Assembly: GCA_020630115.1 (NCBI GenBank)
Contig: JAHDCA010000018.1
Coordinates: 1,450 to 14,377 of the forward strand
From: Candidatus Dojkabacteria bacterium
GTDB taxonomy: Bacteria > Patescibacteriota > Dojkabacteria > SC72 > JAHDCA01
Length of the DNA: 12,928 bases
Reading direction: 5' to 3'
Shown here: piece after piece, positions 7,080 to 12,928 of the stretch
Layout of the letters: each line of letters begins with the position of its first letter
Position numbering within the stretch: the first letter of the stretch is position 1
Notes under the pieces: model-generated
What the model was told of the DNA's origin: nothing
Database searches by the model: none
The model's input: only the letters and a program-made list of their open reading frames with translations
Translations under genes and position numbers: made by a program

Positions 7080-8408
7080 ATGGCTACTAAGGCTAAAGAA
7101 GTTTCGGAAAAAGCTACCGAAACAAAAAAAACAACAGCTAAAAAAGAAACAGCAGCAAAAACTAAGGACGCTGCAACAAAAAAAACAACAGCTACTAAAA
7201 AAGCTGCAACGACTAAGAAGAAAGCACCTGCAAAGAAGGCTGCTACTAAAAAGGTCGCTGAGAAAAAAGCACCTGTTAAGAAGACTGAAGCAAAAGCTGA
7301 AGTTACTGCTAAGAAGGAGGCTGTAAAGAAGACAGAGAATATCAGAGTCGTTAAGAAAAACTCTGAAACAAAGATCGCTAAAAAGGCTGGAGCTACAAAT
7401 ACAAATGTAGTTAAAAGACTTAAGAAGGATCCAAAAGCATCTGCTAAAGCTACTGGAAACAGAGGCGGCAGAGCAACTAGAGCTCCAAGAGCAGAAGCTG
7501 CACCTAAGCCAATCAAGGTAGTACCTAAAGAGTTTGCTGGTGAGATTCCTACAATTGAGGAGTTCTTACAAGCTGGTGCACACTTTGGTCATAGGACAAG
7601 TAGGTGGAATCCAAAGATGAAGAGATTTATTCATACTTCAAGAGATGGAGTTCATATCATCGACTTGGTTAAAACAATTTCACTATTGAAAAAGTCACTA
7701 GACCTAATTACTACACAAGCAGAGTACGGTTCAATCCTTATCTGTGGTACTAAAGGCCAGGCTGCAACATTAACTAAAAGAGTAGCTGAAGAGTCAGGTG
7801 CATTCTTTGTTAATAAGAGATGGCCAGGTGGACTTTTCACAAACTTTGATACTATCAAAAGATCAGTACAAAACCTTGTGAAGATGGAAGAACAACTTGC
7901 TGCAGGTGCAGAAGGTTTGGTTAAGAAGGAGAGACTAATGCTTGAGAGAGATATTGAGAGACAGAATAAGATCTATGCTGGTATTAAGTTCATGAACAAA
8001 CTACCAAGAGTTATGGTTGTTATCGATAGTAGGGTTGAGAAGAACGCTATTAGAGAGGCAAATGCTATGGGGATCCCTGTAGTTGCTTTGATCGATACTA
8101 ATTGTGATCCTGATATCATCAGTAACCCGGTTCCTGCAAATGATGACTCAATCAAGAGTATTAAATTATTCATCGAGTTATTTGGAGAAGCAATCAAAGG
8201 TGGTAAAGAATCAGTTAGAGTTACAGGTTTAAGACAGACTCATGAAGCAGCTTTAGCTACTTCAGCTGATAAGTACCAGAAAGCTTTAGAGACAAGAGCT
8301 AGGATGGAAGACGAAGAAAGAGAAAGAATGAGACGAATGAGATCAGGTGAGGTTGAATCAAATGAAAGCGGACAAGTAGTAAGAGTTGTTAAAAAATCTA
8401 CTAAGTAG
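7080..8408 (+). CDS. rpsB: Ribosomal protein uS2 with a long lysine/alanine-rich N-terminal extension
   Basis: A 442-residue protein. The uS2 fold spans about residues 157-385, with family signatures AGAHFGHRTSRWNPKM, HIIDLVKT, CGTKGQA, RWPGGLFTNF, KLPRVMVVID, GIPVVALIDTNCDPD and NPVPANDDS. uS2 binds late to the 30S subunit near the head-body junction and is needed for mRNA binding. Typical bacterial uS2 has about 230-260 residues. Here some 155 residues precede the core: 1-95 is almost pure Lys/Ala/Thr/Glu in histone-H1-like repeats, and 95-155 is rich in Lys/Arg/Gly/Pro. A charged tail of about 55 residues follows the core. The first Met after residue 1 is inside the core, and a good Shine-Dalgarno precedes residue 1, so the extension is genuine. 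rpsB is followed by tsf as in most bacteria. Confidence 0.96.
   Translation: MATKAKEVSEKATETKKTTAKKETAAKTKDAATKKTTATKKAATTKKKAPAKKAATKKVAEKKAPVKKTEAKAEVTAKKEAVKKTENIRVVKKNSETKIAKKAGATNTNVVKRLKKDPKASAKATGNRGGRATRAPRAEAAPKPIKVVPKEFAGEIPTIEEFLQAGAHFGHRTSRWNPKMKRFIHTSRDGVHIIDLVKTISLLKKSLDLITTQAEYGSILICGTKGQAATLTKRVAEESGAFFVNKRWPGGLFTNFDTIKRSVQNLVKMEEQLAAGAEGLVKKERLMLERDIERQNKIYAGIKFMNKLPRVMVVIDSRVEKNAIREANAMGIPVVALIDTNCDPDIISNPVPANDDSIKSIKLFIELFGEAIKGGKESVRVTGLRQTHEAALATSADKYQKALETRARMEDEERERMRRMRSGEVESNESGQVVRVVKKSTK
7122..7194 (+). repeat. 19-base direct repeat with A8 tracts in the rpsB extension
   Basis: Positions 7122-7140 and 7176-7194 are identical: AC, then eight A, then CAACAGCTA. They lie 54 bases (18 codons) apart in the same reading frame, and both encode TKKTTA. 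This suggests the extension grew by in-frame tandem duplication. Confidence 0.8.
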
Positions 8409-8415
8409 TAAATAT

Positions 8416-8447
8416 TGCGGGTTTCATTGCGTACAGTGAAACCCGTA
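8416..8447 (+). promoter_or_regulatory. Stable hairpin between rpsB and tsf
   Basis: CGGGTTTCATTG (8418-8429) pairs with CAGTGAAACCCG (8434-8445) over 12 positions with one G-T wobble, around the tetraloop CGTA; flanking G-T and T-A pairs extend it to 14. The bases after it are ATTAAAAAG, so there is no T tract and it is not a standard intrinsic terminator. It may be an RNA-processing, pausing or 3'-end protection element that sets the rpsB:tsf ratio. Confidence 0.6.
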
Positions 8448-8482
8448 TTAAAAAGTTATTTTAATTTTTCAATTTTCAAAAG

Positions 8483-9205
8483 ATGGCAGAAGTAACAGCA
8501 AAAGATATTATGGCTCTAAGAGCTAAGACTTCAGCAGGTATTGCATTATGTAAAGAAGCTTTGGTTGCTAGTGATGGTGACATGGAGAAGGCAGTTAAGT
8601 ACATTAATGAGAGATCTGATGTTGTCAGTAGATTGAATCAAGTTACTGGTGCAAAGATTGGTCTTTGTAGGATGGCTATTCAAGATGCAGAGCAAGATTA
8701 TGAGAAAGCATTAAAGATTATTAATGATAGAGGCTGGGCACAAGATAGTGTCGAGGTTGAAGATGATAGAGGTGAAGGGATTATTGGGACTTACGTGCAT
8801 AGTACTGATCATAAGACTGTTGCTTTGGTTGAGGTTAGTTGTATTACTGACTTTGTATCAAGAGGAGTTATCTTCAGGGAGCTTGCTGCTGAAATGGCAA
8901 AGCAAGTTGCAGCAATGAAGCCGACTTTTGTCTCAAGAGATACTGTTCCTCAAGAGAAACTTGATGAACTTAAAGATCTTTTCGAGCGAGAAGTTAAAGA
9001 AGAAGGTAAGCCTGAGCATATTATTCCTACGATTATTGAAGGTAAATTTAACAAATTCTACGCTGAAAACTGCTTGTTAGAACAGAAGTGGTTCAAAGAT
9101 GAGTCTAAGACTATGAAAGAAGTTCTAGATGAGGCTATTGGGTCAACTGGAGAACCAATTAAGATCGAAAGAATCCTAACTTGGGAATTTGGTAAAAGAT
9201 CTTAA
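8483..9205 (+). CDS. tsf: Elongation factor Ts with duplicated N-terminal UBA-like domain
   Basis: A 240-residue guanine-nucleotide exchange factor for EF-Tu. Residues 12-44 carry the usual N-terminal UBA-like domain (LRAKTSAGIALCKEAL). Residues 51-83 carry a second copy (LNQVTGAKIGLCRMAI). The two 33-residue blocks align without gaps with 15 identities, including the T, A, I, L, C, A, EKA, K, IN and R positions. The core follows: EGIIGTYVHS, the EF-Tu-contacting motif as SCITDFVSR (usually NCETDFVAR), FRELAAEMAKQVAAMKP and LLEQKWFKD. Only one core subdomain is evident, similar to short EF-Ts forms. Standard EF-Ts has one UBA-like domain. The ATG lacks a Shine-Dalgarno site and lies 74 bases after rpsB, behind a hairpin. 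A perfect terminator follows. Confidence 0.95.
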   Translation: MAEVTAKDIMALRAKTSAGIALCKEALVASDGDMEKAVKYINERSDVVSRLNQVTGAKIGLCRMAIQDAEQDYEKALKIINDRGWAQDSVEVEDDRGEGIIGTYVHSTDHKTVALVEVSCITDFVSRGVIFRELAAEMAKQVAAMKPTFVSRDTVPQEKLDELKDLFEREVKEEGKPEHIIPTIIEGKFNKFYAENCLLEQKWFKDESKTMKEVLDEAIGSTGEPIKIERILTWEFGKRS

Positions 9206-9230
9206 TCGGATCCATTGAATTAAAAGTTAA

Positions 9231-9257
9231 GACACCCCGTCAGGGGTGTCTTTTTTT
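9231..9257 (+). terminator. Rho-independent terminator of the rpsB-tsf unit
   Basis: GACACCCC (9231-9238) and GGGGTGTC (9243-9250) form a perfect eight-base stem with loop GTCA, followed at once by seven T (9251-9257). It is the clearest terminator in the window and lies 25 bases after the tsf stop. Confidence 0.95.
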
Positions 9258-9625
9258 ATTAGTGATATCATTTTTGGAATTAAGGAGTTGGGTATTAAGT
9301 ATAGTCAGGGGTTCTTACCATTACATCAAACCATATTGGTGAAAATGAGAAAAAGGTATGTTGAGATGAATGCCAAGTATCCAAAGATCTGTAATATCTT
9401 GATTACTGTAATCATACGAACCTATTAATACCTTAGATAATCCCTAAATTATAATAGTGGCAAAGCTTTTGAAAATCTTGACATTATCCGTATAAAAATA
9501 TTGAGTCGATTGTAATCCTGACAGATATTCAAGATCTTAAGAATTAAATCCAATTGGTTTTTATGCTAAAATACCATCAGCTTTTAAAGATATAAAAGCA
9601 AAATATAAAATTACTAAACATCATC
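9258..9625. other. Gene-free AT-rich interval between tsf and frr
   Basis: I see no convincing gene on either strand. A 60-residue frame opening at a GTG inside the terminator stem (9246-9428) has no family motif and is not called. The interval holds a TATAAT (9450-9455) and a perfect TTGACA (9478-9483), but neither has a well-spaced partner. ATCTTGA (9475-9481) can pair with TCAAGAT (9529-9535) over a loop of about 47 bases. The last part contains the likely frr promoter. In many bacteria pyrH occupies this place. Confidence 0.6.
9564..9572 (+). promoter_or_regulatory. Candidate extended -10 promoter of frr
   Basis: TGCTAAAAT is an extended -10 element (TGn plus TAAAAT, five of six). A weak -35 (TTAAAT, 9544-9549, three of six) lies 17 bases upstream. 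Transcription would begin near 9579, giving a leader of about 47 bases before the frr ATG. Confidence 0.45.
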
Positions 9626-10165
9626 ATGAATGATTTACAAAAGCAACTAGACAAGACCCTGAGCCACCTAGCGGATGAGTTTAGTCAGATAAGAACTGGT
9701 AGAGCAACTGCAGAGCTTATTGAGCCTGTTAAGGTCGAAGCTTACGGTACAACTAACCAACTTAAAGCATTAGGTAATATCACAGTTGGAGATGCAAAAA
9801 CTTTGAATGTACAAGTGTGGGATAAGACAATCATCCCAGATATTGAAAAGGGAATCGGAGCTGCTAATTTAGGACTTTCTTGTAGTAGCGATGGAGACAT
9901 CATTAGGGTCAAAGTACCTGATCTTACTACAGAAAGAAGGCATGAGTTTGTAAAAGTTGCTAAGGATAGAACGGAAGTTGCTAAGCATGGTATACGTAAT
10001 ACTAGGCATAAATTCCTTAAAGATATCGATCAAGCGGTAAAAGACGGTATGGCAGAAAGCGAAGGTAAGAGGCAGAAGGAAGTTGTAGAGAAAGCTGTTA
10101 AGGAAGCTAACGGTAAACTTGCAGAGATGCTTGCTGAGAAGGAAAAAGATATCTTGGCGATCTAA
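9626..10165 (+). CDS. frr: Ribosome recycling factor
   Basis: A 179-residue protein, close to the usual 185. With EF-G it splits post-termination ribosomes in the cytoplasm. Family features are clear: the N-terminal helix ending in FSQIRTGRATAELIEPVKVEAYG, the beta domain segment LKALGNITVGDAKTLNVQVWD, the hinge region, and the helical part PDLTTERRHEFVKVAKDRTEVAKHGIRNTRH, whose Arg residues face rRNA. A charged C-terminal helix ends in EKEKDILAI. The ATG has only an A/T-rich leader and no Shine-Dalgarno site. It lies downstream of rpsB-tsf as in the conserved bacterial order, but as a separate transcription unit and without pyrH in between. Confidence 0.97.
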   Translation: MNDLQKQLDKTLSHLADEFSQIRTGRATAELIEPVKVEAYGTTNQLKALGNITVGDAKTLNVQVWDKTIIPDIEKGIGAANLGLSCSSDGDIIRVKVPDLTTERRHEFVKVAKDRTEVAKHGIRNTRHKFLKDIDQAVKDGMAESEGKRQKEVVEKAVKEANGKLAEMLAEKEKDILAI

Positions 10166-10229
10166 TATTGATTGCTTTGACTGAAATACAGAATTACGAA
10201 ATATCAATTAATAATTATAAGTCATTATT

Positions 10230-10886
10230 ATGAACTCAACAGAATTAAATCTAAAGAAAAACCTTAATTATGTAAATCGTTATCGACTTGCGGATCTACC
10301 TACTGATCGTAAAATCGTTGTCGGAATTCAAGGAGGCAAGGGAAGTTTCAATGAACAGGCTGCAACCGAGATTATGCGTAAGTATGAAATTACTGATTAT
10401 GAATTGGTTTATCTATATACGACCGATGCAGTTCTTAAAGCTGTTGCTGCTGGAGAAGTAGATTATGGACAATTTGCTGTGCATAACAGTGTTGGGGGTG
10501 TTGTTGAAGAGTCAATGATCTCAATGGCAAACCATATCTATGGAATCGTTGAAGAATTCGCTATTCAGATACAGCACTACTTGATGAAGTCAAAAGCTTC
10601 TAAAATTGAAGATATAGATACGATAATGACTCATCCTCAGGTTCTAAAACAGTGTAAGAGTAATCTGGAAGAGAAATATTCTCACCTTGAGATGACTTCA
10701 GGTGAGGGTGATCTGATTGACCATGCTAATGTTGCAAAGGAAATCGGTGAGGGGCGTATGACAAATAATGTTGCTGTAATGGGTCCTCAGATACTTTCTG
10801 AGATTTACGATCTTGATATCATCGAAGGTGATCTTCAAGATCAAGATGAAAATTGGACTAGTTTTCTCTTGGTGCAGAAGGTTTAG
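10230..10886 (+). CDS. Prephenate dehydratase-like protein (PDT domain, no ACT domain)
   Basis: A 218-residue protein resembling the periplasmic-binding-like PDT domain of PheA, which turns prephenate into phenylpyruvate. Matching blocks are GGKGSFNEQAA (35-45; family 'GP.GTFSEqAA'), DYGQFAVHNSVGG (78-90; family 'DyGvvPiENS.eG'), IVEEFAIQIQHYL (106-118), THPQVLKQC (134-142; family SHPQ), and QDENWTSFLLV (205-215; family 'D...N.TRFlvl'). Two key motifs differ: ENS reads HNS (85-87), and the hallmark TRF reads TSF (210-212), keeping Thr but losing Arg. No regulatory ACT domain follows, and no other aromatic biosynthesis gene is nearby. The fold call is firm; the enzymatic activity is doubtful, so no gene symbol is given. 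The ATG has no Shine-Dalgarno site. Confidence 0.82.
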   Translation: MNSTELNLKKNLNYVNRYRLADLPTDRKIVVGIQGGKGSFNEQAATEIMRKYEITDYELVYLYTTDAVLKAVAAGEVDYGQFAVHNSVGGVVEESMISMANHIYGIVEEFAIQIQHYLMKSKASKIEDIDTIMTHPQVLKQCKSNLEEKYSHLEMTSGEGDLIDHANVAKEIGEGRMTNNVAVMGPQILSEIYDLDIIEGDLQDQDENWTSFLLVQKV

Positions 10887-10917
10887 GATTAATTACTGCG
10901 ATTAAAGATTTTTAGTC

Positions 10918-10923
10918 TATAAT
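10918..10923 (+). promoter_or_regulatory. Candidate -10 box upstream of rseP
   Basis: A perfect TATAAT lies 96 bases before the rseP ATG, just after the pheA-like gene. No -35 hexamer with more than two or three matches is seen at normal spacing. It would give a leader of about 90 bases. Confidence 0.4.
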
Positions 10924-11019
10924 GAATAAGTTCAATTTCGGATGGTATTGAGTTGCTTGGTTGTGAGTATTACTCGATAAGGAATTTCGAAGAATTTTAT
11001 AGATTAACAAACAATAATC

Positions 11020-12189
11020 ATGGGTATAGCTATACAAATCTTAATAAATATCTTTTTTATCTTGCTGATTCTGATAATTTTGATTGGTATTCATGAATTT
11101 GGGCATTTCATAGCTGCAAAGTGGCGTGGTGTGAGAGTTGATGAATTTGCAATAGGTATGGGACCAAAGGTTTGGTCTTATCAAGGTGAGGAGACTCTGT
11201 ATGCTTTGAGGGCTTTTCCTATCGGTGGATTTGTGAAGATCCTTGGTGAAGGGGATGATCCAGATGAGGATTGGGACGCGATCAAGAATGATCCAGCAAA
11301 TTTCCAGAATAAGAAGCCTTGGGAGAGAATTGTGATATTGAGTGCGGGTGTTTTTATGAACTTGATGTTAGCAGTTTTCATATATTACGGCTTTTTGATC
11401 TCAACTGACTTTGAATTTATATCGCCTTCTAATGAGATTGCAAATTATGAGTCAAGGTTTGGGGAAGAGAAGTTGCAGACTTGGACTTTAGGATATGCAA
11501 GTTTGGCAGAGAACGGTGGTGCAGCAGATGCTGGGTGGCCAGATGAGGGTTATATTAAGAGTGTAGATAGGTTTGATATTGGTACAAGTGATGAGTTTAG
11601 AGATGTAGTGCAGGCTAGTGCAGGTAAGGAAGTTACTGCAGAGATCTGTAGTGATGAGGAGTTAACTGATTGTGCTATATATACAACTGCGATAAGTGAT
11701 GAAGGGCTCATAGGGATCGCTCTCCCACAAAACTACATCCACCTTATTGAGTATAAGGGTCTTGAAAGATGGTTTGGCGGTTTTGCTCATTCGTATATGA
11801 TGCTTGATGTGGCTTGGGATTATCTTGGGCAAATCTTTGGTGAAGCTAAGGAAACTGGTGACTATTCAACGGCAGCAAACGCAGTATCGAGTCCGATAGG
11901 TCTTTACTTCATAGTTGAGTATATCCGTGAAGCAGGTCTCTTAGGCATACTTGATCTTACTGCAAATCTTTCCTTAACACTTTTCATTATGAATCTTCTT
12001 CCAATTCCAGCGCTTGATGGTGGTAGAATCGTACTTGTTGCAATTGAGTGGGTTAAAGGTTCTCCTGTTAACAAGACATTTGAAGGTTGGTTGATAAAGG
12101 GAAGTTTCATCTTCTTGTTGTTGTTTATGCTTGCAATTATACTCAAAGATATAATCTTTTTTGACAATCTTAGAAATCTTTTTAATTAG
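11020..12189 (+). CDS. rseP: Site-2 intramembrane zinc metalloprotease RseP/RasP
   Basis: A 389-residue membrane protease of the M50 family that cuts transmembrane segments, such as anti-sigma factors and signal-peptide remnants. The first membrane helix (about 4-24) runs into the zinc-binding HEFGH (25-29). FAIGMGPKVW and RAFPIGGFVKILGE follow, as usual. A second helix lies at about 104-127 (VILSAGVFMNLMLAVF). A single divergent PDZ-like domain occupies about 155-235, including AADAGWPDEGYIKSVD. The third metal ligand is D333 in NLLPIPALDGG (325-335), and a last helix lies near 357-378. E. coli RseP has two PDZ domains; shorter one-PDZ forms like this are common elsewhere. The ATG has no Shine-Dalgarno site. 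Confidence 0.95.
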   Translation: MGIAIQILINIFFILLILIILIGIHEFGHFIAAKWRGVRVDEFAIGMGPKVWSYQGEETLYALRAFPIGGFVKILGEGDDPDEDWDAIKNDPANFQNKKPWERIVILSAGVFMNLMLAVFIYYGFLISTDFEFISPSNEIANYESRFGEEKLQTWTLGYASLAENGGAADAGWPDEGYIKSVDRFDIGTSDEFRDVVQASAGKEVTAEICSDEELTDCAIYTTAISDEGLIGIALPQNYIHLIEYKGLERWFGGFAHSYMMLDVAWDYLGQIFGEAKETGDYSTAANAVSSPIGLYFIVEYIREAGLLGILDLTANLSLTLFIMNLLPIPALDGGRIVLVAIEWVKGSPVNKTFEGWLIKGSFIFLLLFMLAIILKDIIFFDNLRNLFN

Positions 12190-12227
12190 AGTTTTGTGGT
12201 AGGAAAGCCATTAGGTGAAAAGTTGGA

Positions 12228-12255
12228 TTGATTATGTATATGAGTTCATTACAAT
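12228..12255 (+). promoter_or_regulatory. Candidate promoter of the dCTP deaminase-like gene
   Basis: TTGATT (12228-12233, four of six) and TACAAT (12250-12255, five of six) are separated by 16 bases. Transcription would start near 12262, about 29 bases before the ATG. This is the best two-box sigma-70-type match in the window. Confidence 0.5.
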
Positions 12256-12290
12256 ACAGTAGTTGAGAATTAAATTTTAATTACTTTTTT

Positions 12291-12842
12291 ATGTTAATCG
12301 GTTCGAAAGAGGTACTGAGATTAATCAAAGAGAAAAAGCTTATTGAAGGTTTGAGTAAAAGAGAGCTTGAAAATCCTGAAGGGTGTAAGTTTGACCTGCG
12401 TATTAAATCTGTTTCTAAGCCAGTAGGTGAGGGGTTTGTTGGTGTTAATGATCGTAAGACTCCAAAGTTTGAATTGATGGCTTCATTTGATGCTGGAATG
12501 GGGGACGAGCAAGAGTCATTTACTATTAAACCCGGTGAATACTTTAATACTGAGTCGTTGGAGTTTTTAAATCTCCCTGAGGATATGTTTGGTGTAATTA
12601 AACCACGTTCAACTTTGTTTCGCTCTGGGATAATCATGCGAGCTGGAGTAATCGACCCAGGTTATAGTGGTGAAGTGCACCCGGCACTTTTCAATGCGTC
12701 GCAGAATGATTTTACAATACAGATGGGTGCAAGGTATATGAGTGTCTTCTTTATGAGAATAGAGGGAGATCTTGTTAGGTCGTATGAAGGTCAATGGCAG
12801 GGTGGCAGAGAGTTCGTTGAGGAGTTAGAGGTGCAAATCTAG
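12291..12842 (+). CDS. dCTP deaminase/dUTPase superfamily protein
   Basis: A 183-residue protein of the trimeric dUTPase-like fold. The conserved core reads GVIKPRSTLFRSGI (family motif RSS/T-L.R.G), then GVIDPGYSGEVHPALFN, then YEGQWQGGR near the C-terminus, which resembles the Dcd ending. Dcd deaminates dCTP to dUTP; dUTPase hydrolyses dUTP; some archaeal and bacterial enzymes do both. The Asp used by dUTPases is present (D122). The Glu that Dcd enzymes use for deamination, in a 'LEf.N' motif, aligns with A132 in PALFN. The protein may therefore be a dUTPase or something else in the fold, so I give no symbol. The ATG has no Shine-Dalgarno site. The 86 bases after it to the window end hold nothing I can identify. 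Confidence 0.82.
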   Translation: MLIGSKEVLRLIKEKKLIEGLSKRELENPEGCKFDLRIKSVSKPVGEGFVGVNDRKTPKFELMASFDAGMGDEQESFTIKPGEYFNTESLEFLNLPEDMFGVIKPRSTLFRSGIIMRAGVIDPGYSGEVHPALFNASQNDFTIQMGARYMSVFFMRIEGDLVRSYEGQWQGGREFVEELEVQI

Positions 12843-12928
12843 TTTTTGGGGGAGTATTACTGGTACTACAGGCTTGATTTATTTGAGAGCTTGATGCATA
12901 ATTTAGAGTTTCTATTTATATTTATCTT

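Noticed and set aside
7043..7516. A 157-codon open frame on the - strand, rich in Ala, Phe and Val, looking like a membrane protein
   Set aside because: It is the antisense shadow of the Lys/Ala-rich rpsB extension: Lys codons AAA/AAG read as Phe/Leu and Ala codons give hydrophobic residues on the other strand. The + strand has a Shine-Dalgarno and a conserved uS2 core in frame.
7080..7541. A separate histone-H1-like gene upstream of rpsB rather than a fusion
   Set aside because: There is no stop codon and no internal Met or Shine-Dalgarno between the basic region and the uS2 core; the frame is continuous.
9246..9428. A 60-codon + strand frame after tsf
   Set aside because: Its GTG start lies inside the stem of the tsf terminator, it has no ribosome-binding site, and its sequence shows no recognisable motif.
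10177..10207. TTGACT upstream of the pheA-like gene as a promoter
   Set aside because: No acceptable -10 hexamer lies at 16-18 bases; the nearest candidates match only about half the consensus.

Overview
The window looks like an AT-rich bacterial chromosome segment. All thirteen recognisable genes lie on the + strand, and most are housekeeping genes with short AT-rich gaps between them. Several traits suggest a streamlined lineage of the Patescibacteria/CPR type: almost no Shine-Dalgarno sites, stop codons almost all TAA or TAG, compact versions of DprA and RadC, lysine-rich low-complexity tails, and a lone prephenate-dehydratase-like gene outside any aromatic pathway cluster. This placement is an inference; no 16S gene or phylogenetic marker was compared. 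Long frames without in-frame TGA argue against a recoded TGA (code 25).

Layout. Positions 1-2632 hold the end of mreC, then mreD and a class B PBP2-type transpeptidase, overlapping one another: a cell-elongation and wall-synthesis operon. Positions 2748-5817 hold dprA and topA, one base apart (DNA uptake/recombination and supercoil relaxation). radC and a small TM2-domain membrane protein follow, closed by a strong intrinsic terminator at 6864-6900. Positions 6949-9257 are a translation unit: a structured leader, rpsB with a very long Lys/Ala/Thr-rich N-terminal extension, a stable intergenic hairpin, tsf encoding EF-Ts with a duplicated N-terminal UBA-like domain, and a perfect intrinsic terminator. 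About 420 bases without a gene follow. Then come frr, a prephenate-dehydratase-like gene, rseP (site-2 protease) and a dCTP deaminase/dUTPase family gene, each with its own AT-rich leader.

How the genes work together. mreC/mreD/PBP2 build the lateral wall. rpsB, tsf and frr supply the ribosome, elongation factor recycling and ribosome recycling; the usual rpsB-tsf-pyrH-frr order is kept except that pyrH is missing. RseP probably serves membrane-protein or signal-peptide proteolysis, and the Dcd/Dut-like enzyme serves pyrimidine nucleotide metabolism.

I see no CRISPR array, insertion sequence, tRNA, rRNA, phage gene or defence system. The parts most worth a second look are the duplicated UBA-like domain of EF-Ts, the 155-residue basic extension of uS2 with its resemblance to the TopA tail, the leader and intergenic hairpin of rpsB-tsf, and the altered active-site motifs of the PheA-like and Dcd-like proteins.
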